A DNA stretch of 64,000 nt from Spisula solida (Eukaryota; Mollusca; Bivalvia; Venerida; Mactridae). Shown here one piece after another: positions 43,885 through 55,122 of this stretch (position 1 is its first letter; each line of letters opens with the position of its first letter). Below the pieces are notes generated by a model, which worked only from the letters and a program-made list of their open reading frames with translations, was not told the origin of the DNA and ran no database searches. Location of the stretch: the NCBI GenBank assembly GCA_947247005.1, contig OX365959.1:36989097-37053096 (forward strand). Direction: 5' to 3'. The translations under genes and the position numbers were made by a program.

Positions 43885-44095
43885 ATCTAAGGGAAGCAAC
43901 TCTTGCAAAATTAGTATTTTGTCATCCATACATTTTACTAAAATGTGATGTTTGGCATACTATTTCGACAGGTTCATTTAACATTCTGTCAGCATTAATT
44001 AGTCGTTTGTGAATATATCCTAAGTTCTTGTAAGTAGCCTATTTACTTGATGATCGGAAAGCAAGGTATTGAGAGTGATAATGTGGCTTTAAGTG
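43885..44095 (+). repeat. Dispersed repeat, copy 1
   Basis: GCAACTCTTGCAAAATTAGT, TTTTGTCATCCATACATTTT, then CTATTTACTTGATGATCGG and GATAATGTGGCTTTAA. The same order occurs at 50930-51130, same orientation. Confidence 0.7.
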
Positions 44096-44223
44096 GTTGA
44101 ATTTCAAATGGAATGAAATGATCTTAAGATTGAAAAACTTTCCTTCTGTTAATCTGATGAATTTGCAACTTAGGTTAAAAAGGTGCTTGTAATTTAATGA
44201 GCATGGCTGTTCTTGGAAGACGC

Positions 44224-47200
44224 CTAGAATTCTTGACCAAACAGTGACTGAATGAAAATTTCAGCACTTGAGTGTCGCAGGAAGTCTGCTATGGAAGAGT
44301 TTATCTGGCTGTTTATATTGTCTATAAGTTTTGGTCTATCCTGAGCAAACATGATGCATTCGGCAAGTAGATGTCTATATATATTATCTGTTTCAGAGTT
44401 GCACATTTTGCATATAAAATGGCTCTTGAAAGACCTATACAACAGAACACGAACTGATGAGATGACATGGATTATTTCACCGTTTGTACATGGATATAAC
44501 CATAAATGTAATGGTTTCACTGTATTATGTATGGATACAAATCTGTTAAATTCACAGTCACTGGTTACTCTATCTTTCCATTCATTTAATTGAATATTGT
44601 GAATTGCTTTAGATACTATGTTTTTCCATGAATATTTATTCGGAAAGACCGCGCTTTGAAGATACACCGTTAAATAATTGAAAAGTCTGTACAAAACTAG
44701 TATTTTACATACATCTGGAACAAAACCTAGTTGGTTACGGAAGCCTTTAGTTGTGTACAAATTAAGTCGGTAGTTGAATATTTGTCGCGAAGTTGTATAT
44801 GTGGGCATGGTACAAACTTTTCGCATCAAGGATAGTTGTCTCTTTGCTATGTCTGCGTCTATGGTATACCAACCAAGGGTGCTCATTGCCATGTCGGTTT
44901 TTGTGGATTCGGGCAGGTGTTGGATTTTTTTTGCCGCCATCTTTTGAAATCTTTGTACTTTGCGTAGGTCCGTCGTCGACATATTATGCCACAGTTCAGC
45001 ACCGTATAGTAGAGTTGACAACGATACCGAGCGCACAATGGATGCCATTCGAATAGGATTCAAGTCTCCAGTTTTGTTTTCTATAGAGAGCACAGAATAT
45101 AGCGAAGATTGTCCTTTACGGATTCTATTCTCAATAGTGTCTCTCACGTTTAGTGCATTGTTAAGTATTATGCCTACGTGAGTGGCAATGTTAGAAGAAG
45201 ATATTTCCGAGGAACCAAATTTGACCGTAAAATTGTTTGTCACACGTTTACCGAATTTTATCAGACAACATTTGTCATAATTGAACTCATAGCCCCACTT
45301 ATTAGCGTAAGTATTAACAATGTGGAGATTTTGTTCTAGTGATGATTTTGGGCAAAGGAGCGTTAAGTCATCAGCTAATGTAGGATTGCCACATGAGATG
45401 TTACCAACAGATAGTCCGTGACCACGTTTCTCTAATGTATCTAGAAGTTCATCAATGAAGAGAAGATAACTCCATGTCGACAGTATTCCCCCCTGACGAC
45501 AACTTTGCCTAATATGGAATTTATTTGACATGATGCCATTGACTAAGACGGTACTTGATATTCTAGTGAAGCTGTCTATGATTATTTTCAAAAACTTTCC
45601 TTTAACACCAATTTGCTGCATTTTGTATATTAAAGCACCATGTTGGCAGTTGTCAAAGGCGCCAGCCATGTCTAATTAAGAACGCTGCGTATACATCTGA
45701 TCGCTGTTCAATAAAATGTAGAGCACTTTCTTGTAGGTTGAATGAGGTTGCAATTGGACCTAGATGCGATTGATAGGCATTTTGCTGAGGGTTTGGAAAT
45801 AGCATATTGTTTGAAGTAGTCCATTTATTTAGCCGTTGGTGTAGAACACGTTCAAATAGTTTGTATACAACAGGTAGAAGATTTATAGGTCGACAACTTT
45901 TAGGTTTAAGCTTTGGTTTTCCATCCTTATATACGGGAATAATAACTCCGATTTTACAACCGTTTGGTATATAAGAGCAGTTTATCATCATGCAGAACAG
46001 TTTTCTTAGATATGAATTTAGTGTCCTTCCACCATAGATTATATGTTCAGCAGATACAGAATCGAAGCTTGGAGCTTTTCGTTTTTTTATCTCTTTGGTG
46101 CATGCATTTAGTTCACGATCGGAGTTATCGTTATTCTCTCTCAACTGCTTCACATTTTCCTGAAGATTATGTAGAAATGTTAAATCAAAGAGATTTTTGT
46201 CTTGGGGAGTAAACACTTTTTCATAATAGTTTCTGAATATGTTTGCAATGGTAGTGGGGTCGCGAGATATTACGTCATAACTTTCAATCGCGTTTATTGG
46301 ATTTGATCGTTTGCATTGTTTCTTTTTCACAAGTCTCCAAGACAATCTCATGTCACAATCTGCCACCGTGTTCAGTTCGTTATAGTATATAGAGTTGTTT
46401 TCAGCAATCGCTCTATTTTGTACTTTCCTGAATTCGCGTTTAGCTGCTTTATATTTTGAGTAGTACACATTGTTTTTGTTATGTTCTTTTCCATGTTGTA
46501 ACCATGCAATACGCTCATTCAGTTGGTGTTGGTGTGCATTTTTTACATCTGTATTCCAATATGGTTTTGAATGCTTATTAAATTTGCTGACAGGTAAAGT
46601 TTGTTCAGAGCAGATTTGTATACAATTTACAATATGCGTATATAAAATCTCTACATTTTCCGGGCAAGTAATCATATTAGAAATAACTACAGCATGAAGT
46701 TCATGTTCAAGCATCACAGAATACGTGTATAAATGTTCTGAGTTACATTTGTTCAAAGCAATATGGTTAGTATGAGATATATCAATATGTGTTAGAGGTA
46801 AAATACATTTGGTCAGAATAGGCTGATGATCAGATACACAACAACAATCATCATCAATAACAACATTTGAACATATAGCGTCATTTTGTAGTCTGTTCAC
46901 TATAACAAAATCAAGCTTTTTATGCGTTGGATGGAATGTATAACAACAACCGTTTGTCTCACATGGAATGAGTTCATTTTGAACAAGGAATTGATTAAAG
47001 CAAATTTGTCTATCAGAAGTGATACACGACGAAATATCGACATTAGAATCACCACATAGGATACAGTTAGTATAAATCAAATAGACCTTGGACAGCATCG
47101 ATACATTCCTTAAATTCGTATATCGTATAGTTTATTGATGGCATATATACACAGAATATAATTGTTGGGAGCATCTTATTTGCTCTAACAAGTTTTATGC

Positions 47201-47340
47201 CTGATATTCGACTACAGTTTATGTTTTGTAGAGCGTCAATCTGAAAATCTAATGTTTTTTATGAACAATTCTAACACCACCTCTACCAACTTTGTGATTA
47301 TCACTGACTTCTTCGCACACGGTATGTGACCTGTACTTGG
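44224..47340 (-). pseudogene. Near-complete APE-type LINE (endonuclease-RT-zinc knuckle)
   Basis: Order on the minus strand: APE endonuclease (KLVRANKM...VYMPS at about 47200, CGDSNVDI near 47040, SDHQPIL near 46830); RT fingers (KKRKAPSFDSVSAEH, GVIIPVYKDGKPKLKPKSCR); RT palm (MAGAFDN motif A, RQGGILS motif B, LADDLTLL motif C); post-RT LLYGAELWHNM; and a terminal CKMCNSETDNIYRHLLAEC knuckle. Two long frames (47098-45653, 45669-44224) are separated by one small frameshift at about 45665 in RT motif A; another lies near 47060 in the endonuclease. The usual FADD is LADD here. Family most like I/Nimb-type LINEs, not certain. One of the younger elements in the window. Confidence 0.8.
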
Positions 47341-49005
47341 TACTAGGTTTGTCTACTTAAATTTTTCTTTCGAAATCAATCATATACTCGTGTAGATTCA
47401 ATATGACCATTAGAAGATTATGTGAGACTGTTTGTTGAGTGTTCTGATCAAAACGTTGTATTTAAAATATCCAGAATCTTTCAAACCAGAATATCGATAA
47501 CAGTTGATAAGTATTTTGATAAGACTGTTATATAACTAAAAACTATAGTGAGCCATAATACAAAAAGGTTTGCCAATTACGATATCCACGGCAAATAAGT
47601 ATGTTAGTATTATTATTCACATGTAATTACTGTTATTTGAGCATTGCATAACATTGTTTAGCTCACTACGATATAATTGTTAATTTCGATACTTAAGTGA
47701 CATACAAATGTAATACTATGATACATTGACTACCAACTTGATTGGGAAAATAGTTAGATCCCTGTCCAAGGCTTTACTTCATCAATGTGTATAGTTTAGT
47801 TTATTTTCGTTTCATCAATACAAATACAGTTAAAAATATAAGTTCGAATAGACCGTTATTGTTAGCGTACAAAGTATGTATGTTGCATTGTATAATTGAT
47901 GCATGTGCAAAATTAGTGCAAGTGTATTAATTGTGAAAGGAATGAAAACCGTTTACTGTATCATATAACAATATAAATACAGAACAGATTTTGCTAGGAC
48001 AGAAAAACCAGTTTGTGTTTGATGCACCAAAGTTTGTCTGTACGACATACATGTAACAAACCTGGAGGGTTTTTTGTTTGTTATTTTGTTATTAATATAT
48101 TAAAATTATGTAAGTCTGTCAAGACCAATACTCGATAATTATATTCACACCATACTACTATTGTGTGAGTTTGTTTGTGATTTATTTTCTATAACTGTGG
48201 AATGTCATCATCGACACACAATGTCAGCAAGCTTGTCTCGAAACAAGTGGCTGGATGATTTTAAGAATAATAATACTTGTACTGGAAGATATAACTTTCT
48301 AGCATGATCATATATAATAATCTACAAGTTAAAATTCGTAAAATCATCCAAATATGCCATTTTAAACACAAATAATATCAGTCAATGTTTTGCCCCCAGC
48401 AAAACATGTGGTTCAGTTAATGATATGCATGGTCTATAAATAGTAACGGTGAAATCGGTCTATTTATATAAATAGATTAATCATAATTGTGACAATTAAT
48501 TTAATCTTGATATACATGCCGATTGTCGATAGTGAAGAGATTACCCACCTAATACATCAGTTGTCCCTAATAAATCCAATTACTACATGATAGGCAAACC
48601 ACTTGTTATGACGCAGGGCCGTGCATTAATGAATTTATCATCTGTTTATTTAAAATGTTATGAAACATGGCACCAAGTTTTCTTTGATCTGTATGTTTAA
48701 TATATGTCATTGTAAACTGTTTTTGTGATTAATTCAACGTTGATGTTGTTACCTTTGTTTCCATTGTTCTTGAGAAATTAACGAGTTTAACATATTTCTC
48801 TAGGACCCGATATAAATCCCGGTATACCCGATGAGTTGGGATTGAGGGAACGAAACGAGAGAGTGCAGGAGTGAGACATAGAGCGAGAGGGTGGGTGTAA
48901 GATCCCACCCAAAACTGTTAAGACGTTTACGATTGTTAAACTGTTTATTCATGCTTGTAAATAAAGTTGGTGTGTTTTAAAAACGGACTTGTCACTTTAA
49001 TGCAA
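47341..49005. other. Intergenic, possible LTR-like segment near 48.8-49.0 kb
   Basis: No exon recognised. GATATAAATCCCGG at about 48810, a purine-rich GAGAGAGTGCAGGAGTG stretch and AATAAAG at about 48960 resemble an LTR promoter/poly(A) arrangement, but no paired LTR or terminal TG..CA was found. Confidence 0.3.
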
Positions 49006-50640
49006 CCTTGTTAGGTACATGTGGTGTTACTGCTAGAACAGCAGGAGAGTCTCTTGTGAGAGGCAGGTCTGTGTGAACGTTTGACGTGAATATACCTGTC
49101 AGTGGTATATGCACAAGAGAGCAGGAAATGATGATTCTACAAGGTGTAAATACCCAAGAAAGCCAGAAATGGCTATATCCAGCTGTTGTAGGTACCTCAG
49201 AAACCCAGAAACTGATGTTCCTGCTGGGGCTGGTACATAGGGAACAAAGCATCGGCTGCATCCGATTGTGTTATGTACCACAGAAACCCCACAATGTATG
49301 TATCCGACTGTGGTAGGTGCCTCAGAAACCCAGATATGGCTGTTTGATGCTGTGGTAGGTACCTCAGAAACCCAGATATGGCTGTTACATGTACATGCTG
49401 TGGTAGGTACCTGACTGTACCTGGCACTGTTAGGTACCTCAGCGAGCCAGAATGGCTTGACTTCAAATTGATAGGAACCTGGATGAGTATGAAAGGGCTG
49501 CAGTAGGTACCAATAAAGCTACAAATTGCTATACCTGTCCGTGTTAGGTACCATACAGGGCAATAATTGGCTGTACCTAGCAGTGAAAGCTATCTCAGAT
49601 AGCCAGTTATGAATATACCTGGAAGTCTGTCTCCAGCTGTGCAAGGTACATAGGGGAGCCAGAAATAGCTGTACCTGGAAGTGGTATGTACCATAGTCTG
49701 CCAGAAATACCTGCAAGTACTACATAGAGGCTGTACCCGATTGTGTAAGGTATCTCAGAGAACCAGAAAAGGCTGTTATCCAGAAGTCCAAAGAACGTCA
49801 TAGAGGCATAAATACAGAGCCCGGCAATGGTTGGTATACCTCAAAGAGCCTAAAACAGGTGTACTAAACTTAAAACAATCAGAATAAGTTTCACACAGAA
49901 GTCTTGAGATACTCAATACATCATAACATATGTATACTAGGCAGTGTTAGCGGTGATTCCCCCCCTACTATTTGGAAAAAAACTTCCTATATACTTTAAT
50001 TGAAATAAATCACGCATATACATACAGAATAATATTAATATTACAGTTAAATATATATGCAAATAAAATGTCCCATTCAAAATGATATTTTAAATAGCAA
50101 ACTAAATTTCATTTTTGGGGTTAAATTATTACCCCACCCACTTTAATACAAATTATGCTTTCACCACCACACCACAGTTGAGTGAATGTGATGTTGTAAG
50201 AACTGTATAACTATCATTAGAACTATTTGGGATAGTTATTTGGCCAAAATACCACAAGCATATTAACTACAGTAAACGATAAGACAGATGTTACCGATTT
50301 TTCATCATTATTTCGTTATAAAAGCATGCTTTCAAATATTCAATTTATAAACATCATGATCTGAGCTTGATTTGTGTATTATAACATGTTTCCTATAAAA
50401 ATAACACATAAAACATGATATTAGACTCAATTGGTACTTACAGCATGTATATTATGTCACAGTAGTGAAATTGGAAAATTAGGCGGCCATCTTGGCGGCC
50501 ATCTTAGATTTCTCAGCGTTGTGACAGCAGATTTTTGTAAGAAATGGATTTTCATAAACTGGACACTATATGCTATCCATTCATACCAATTATAGATTTG
50601 GACAAGAATTGTAAATAAATGGCCCTCAGCTCTTGGACTA
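49005..50640. mobile_element. Element E: half of a TAGTC-family element
   Basis: The 42-bp-type core (49010-49870) is followed by a single arm containing GGCGGCCATCTTGGCGGCC near 50483, similar to the arm of element A. It ends GCTCTTGGACTA at 50640, the family's right terminus. No matching left arm or TAGTCCAAG start was found upstream, so the left half seems deleted. Confidence 0.45.
49010..49870. repeat. 42-bp minisatellite, array in element E
   Basis: About 18-20 units. A clean example near 49305 is GTGGTAGGTGCCTCAGAAAC, CCAGATATGGCTG, TTTGATGCT (42 bp). Aligned with the element D unit it keeps GGTACC and AG-AATGG-TGT at the same positions. Confidence 0.75.
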
Positions 50641-50929
50641 GTTGTTGACTTTGGTTAGTTTGGAAACAGTAGATTATTTTTGTTGGGCAATAACGGATCA
50701 GCAATAACCATAAGTGGTAGGCTAATATTTTAAGTCCCATTATGCCTTAAATGGCTATTTTCAAAAAGGAATAATTTGGCAACCTTTCTGCAAAATGATG
50801 CGTTTTAAACTTTTAAGTTGAGTCACAAAGGTGTAAAACACCATTAGATGGAAGAAAACGAAACAAGTCATTCAGTTGGTTTGTAAACAAAATAACGAAA
50901 TGTAAACAATTAATGTCTCATTTAAAGTC

Positions 50930-51130
50930 TAAGGGGAGCAACTCTTGCAAAATTAGTATTTTGTCATCCATACATTTTACTAAATTTGATTACTGGCATG
51001 CTGTTTCGACAGATATAACTTTTTCTCGTCAAATATAGGTCATTAGTGGAAAAAAATCCTAATTCTTTGTATTTAGTCTATTTACTGCATGATCGGGAAA
51101 AAAGTTTTGGGAGAGATAATGTGGCTTTAA
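50930..51130 (+). repeat. Dispersed repeat, copy 2
   Basis: Matches 43885-44095 (GCAACTCTTGCAAAATTAGT, then TTTTGTCATCCATACATTTT, then GATAATGTGGCTTTAA) with moderate divergence. Confidence 0.7.
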
Positions 51131-51469
51131 TATTTAAAGAAATTAACATCATCAAGCATGCATATAGTTTTCCCTATCATTAACATATCACCTGCACTTA
51201 AACAGTATCAATGTCTAAAAGTTTCAACCATTTTGATGTTAATTACAAATGTAGATCATAGATTTTCAGATTGTATTTATACTCAAGGTACAATTTTTAA
51301 GACTATAAAAAAGAAAGATATCACCAATCACCGTTTAAGTAATCCTCGAGAGGGTCCGTCCGAAATTCAAGCTGGCCGTTATTAGTACATTACTTCGTCG
51401 GTTTATCGCTTTTGTTGCTTATTCAACCGATAACAATAGAAACAAACATTACTGAAATCAACATTTTTG

Positions 51470-52057
51470 TCGAGCCCGCTTGCGGTGAGCGAGACTTAGT
51501 CGCCACCTTTGGTATATGTGCGTACGTGCGTCCGATTTTGTCCGGACCATAACTTTGTTATGCTTTGTCCAATATTGCTTATTTTTGGCATAATTGTTCA
51601 TCTCCATAAGGAGGAGTGTCATGCCCAACCCTATCTCAAAGGTCAAGGTCACTGTTGAAAGTCAATGGTCAAATTGAAGCATGTCCGGACCATAACTTTG
51701 TCATACATTGACCAATCTTTCTTATATTTGGCATGAATGTTAACCTCTATAAGGAAGAGTGTCATGTCCAACCCCCAGGTCCCTATCTCAAAAGTCAAGG
51801 TCATAGGCGGAGGTCAAAGTCAAATTGAAGCTTATCCGGACCATAACTTTGTTATACATTGACGAATCTTTCTTATTTTTTGCATGAATGTTAACCTCCA
51901 TGAGGCGGAGTGTCATGCCCAACCCTAAGGTTCCTATCTCAAAGTTCAAGGTCACAGTTGGAGGTCAAAGGTCAAATTGAAGGCTAATTTAAGTTGCAGG
52001 TATTTTTCAACCTGCGCCGAGGTTCGACATAATTTGCCCGAGGGCACGAATTTCTAG
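51470..52057 (+). mobile_element. Helitron-like non-autonomous repeat with internal tandem units
   Basis: Begins TCGAGCCCGCTTGCGG. It contains three diverged units of about 145-150 bp starting near 51541, 51684 and 51834 (TCCGGACCATAACTTTG, GGCATGAATGTTAACCTC, AAGGTCA clusters). It ends with a small hairpin GCCCGAGGGC followed by ACGAATTTCTAG then T. A TC start, a 3' hairpin and CTAG|T are Helitron features, but the hairpin is short and the 5' flank is not A, so the class is tentative. Confidence 0.45.
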
Positions 52058-54270
52058 TTAATAGAAAAACGGCATATCAACATAAGTATAAACCAAGACC
52101 ATCGCAAATTTGTCCGTCCAGGATAATGTGATGTTTACAAACATGAATCGGTTAGGTCAACTGTGGCAAAATTGGTTTTACAAAAAAGGTTCATTCTAGG
52201 GGGCGAAAATGTGTTTTTTTCTTCAGTGATTTAAATACCCTTTTGGCAGAGAAACACATTAGTCTCATACATCATTTTGTAGCTTAAAGTTAAAATAATC
52301 TATATCAACAAGTGTTTTGTTATATTCTCTTGTTATAAAAATGTATTTATAAAAAGTTAATTACAAAATAGGTATACTTTTTTCAAAATGTCAGTCTCAT
52401 TTATTGGGTAACAAAATGCTAGAAAAATTAGAAATTGTGTTTGTCAAATATTTGAACAAGGTCATGCCTGCCCATTCATTTAAATAAAAGCAGTCAAAAT
52501 GCATAAAATACATCAACATGAATTAAAATCTATCACATGTGTATGTGTGAAGGCCTACTTTTAATAAATCCTAAATAGTTTAGGGTACGGTGGACCTGAC
52601 GGACCAGATAGTTATTGGTTTGTCAATAACCGATTTTATCGGGTCTATAAGACTTAAACCCCGATTATTTGTAAAAGTTTTAAGTTGCCTCGAAAGAACT
52701 GAAACAGGCTTATGGAAAATTAATTAAAGCTTTAGTATTTCTTTCATTTATAAACATATTTAGTTAGATATTCCTTTCCACTGTATTTTATTTGTTTATA
52801 TACCAAATAAATTGCTTATTAATCTATAGTCGAACTGGTCACTGATAACGTTTGTACCGTCCGTTAGCCCATTTCTTTTAACATGGAAAAATGCTGTATT
52901 TGGTCAGTTTGTGTGTTAAAATGGTTAAATATTACTCAAAAACCTATTTGCAGACGATAATATAGCATGGCAGTAACCTCACACCATACATAAACTTACC
53001 GATCACGTTGTAACATTTGCACGGACTATTCGAGTGGATTGAATATTTCTGACAGAATGTGTAATGACCGATTTTACACAAACTGTATGTGATCGAGAAA
53101 CGATCCAGACAATCAAGTTACAAAACTGTGTTTGCAATAATTATACGAGCATAATTAATATAAGGATTATTTAAAAACGCATAGTACTTTTGTAATTTAA
53201 CTAAAATAAAGTTTGACAGACAGCCTCGTAACACATATCAGATTATCAATTCGCTAACATGTGCAGCATGTGTTGAGATAGGAAAATGCTGATGTTGATG
53301 TTTCATTGGGACTTATATTAAACTGTTAAACCGTAAGTATCATATTGTATTCGATGTCATTATTTGTTATGAACGGCACATTATGAACACCGCATCATAT
53401 TGATTTCGTCGATAAACTGTCGCACTACTTTGGCGCATGAATATAAATTTGCTACACAGCGCGAAATTCGTAAACAAACGAGATGAAAACAATAATAAAT
53501 ATTTGGATTTCATTGTTATTATCGTAGGATCGTTTGTAAAGATGATAAATTTTGAATGCAATAAAGTTCATTATTCGATCTGGCTATCGATTATGTTGAT
53601 TACTTTGTTTGAAAAACATGTTGCTGTACGTTTACTGTGGTGACAGGAGGGATCAAACATGGCGACTTCCTTGTCAAAATTACACTTCAACATGAAGGTG
53701 TTTTTCTCGTAAACAAAACACCAGCAGCTAATTTCAAGCCTGGCATGCCCTTGCGACGATTGATTATAAAGTATATTCAATGAGTTCGTATTATAAAATA
53801 CAATAATGATAACGTTTGACATTTTGAAAAAAATGCTGTATTTTTCATTCAAAAATCGCCTTTATTTTAGTGCTAGCATTTGAATAAGGCGACTATATGG
53901 TACATTTCACATCACACGCAAGTGCTACAATGGTTTCCTATAATATAAGATAAAATCAGATGACATACGCTGTTTGAAATAGTTTTTATCAAGTGTATGT
54001 TTTTCAAGCATTTTCAAGGGGTAGGATCTACCTTAAATAAACAGATAAGGTCATTATTGTACTCTAGACATCATTGATAATTGGTGCACATAATTGTAAT
54101 CCACCTTTGTGGAATATACCAAATTTTCCCCGCCTATCACAGGGCGCACTATAGTAACCAAGTGAATTTAAGTGCATTTGTTGTTGTTGTTGTCTTATGT
54201 TTGCTAGCGCCCTCGAGCCATTATCGTCGTGCCGGGGATATTATCATTCAATGCAATAACGCACCCAGTT
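52058..54270. other. Intergenic, no gene seen
   Basis: Open frames here are short and AT-driven. A short GTTGTTGTTGTTG run lies near 54180. Nothing else recognised. Confidence 0.4.
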
Positions 54271-54274
54271 ATTA

Positions 54275-54465
54275 ATCTCTATACACTTAACAAATCTTAT
54301 AAATGTGCATGTATATATCTATCCATAACTCGGTTAATACGTCTTTGATCTTGTTGAAATTTTCAACATATGCAGCTTGGAAATGTGGAGTTACAATTCA
54401 ATTTTGATTTTATCGAAATCTGATAACAATTATCACAGACAGAATAAACAAATGATGAAATCAAC
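54275..54465. repeat. Shuffled dispersed repeat, copy 2
   Basis: 54280-54420 matches 5875-6010 directly. 54421-54462 (GATAACAATTATCACAGACA and onward) matches 6025-6068 only as reverse complement. Confidence 0.6.
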
Positions 54466-54509
54466 AAAAGCTAGTGTCACACGTTCTTGTTGTGTGTTCA
54501 TCGGGTGTT

Positions 54510-54760
54510 TATGCAATTCCACAGGGAATCGTACCGCAATGGCAGGTAGGACCAGTAATTTCAGTTTTGTAAAATCTACGTTCAAAGCCCTCTTTAAAGG
54601 GGTCTAGCGGGCCCAAAAACCTGTGCACGACCCTGGGCCCGTAATATCCTGTAGTCTGGGATGCCTGTGTACCCATGACAGCAAAATTCCCGAATTTGGG
54701 CATTTAGGTCGAAAACTACGGAAGGCCGAAATGGCCATCCCGGCGAGTCTGCATTAGTAC
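54510..54760. other. GC-richer patch, unclassified
   Basis: Contains GGGCCCAAAAACC ... GACCCTGGGCCC, a small inverted repeat, and CGGAAGGCCGAAATGGCC. Open on the minus strand for about 64 codons, without recognised motifs. Could be a repeat end or an exon remnant. Confidence 0.25.
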
Positions 54761-55122
54761 GCTATGGTAGCGGAAAGGATATGGGACTAAATATGTTACA
54801 TTTGTTTACGAAATCGTGCATTGAATATATCATGCATTATAATCTAAATATTTTTTGAGATACAGTATGCGTAAATAAACTAACGTATAAAATAAACATA
54901 CCTGAAGTAAAGGTTAAGCAATACTCAGTCTAGTTTTATTTTCTGATTATGCGCATGCATGTGCATCACTTGTTTCGTTTATATTGGACTAAAATAGAAT
55001 ACACTTGTCTACGAAATCGTATAATTCTATACCTGCTATCTATGTTTACAAATTGTCATTCAAGGACACACTGATTAGATCATGGTTAAAAACTGCTGTA
55101 TAACGACTACGAGAACCGTTCA

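Noticed and set aside
48600..49005. Solo LTR of a Gypsy-type retrotransposon
   Set aside because: TATA-like, purine-rich and AATAAA-like features exist, but no TG...CA ends, target duplication, second LTR or coding region could be found.
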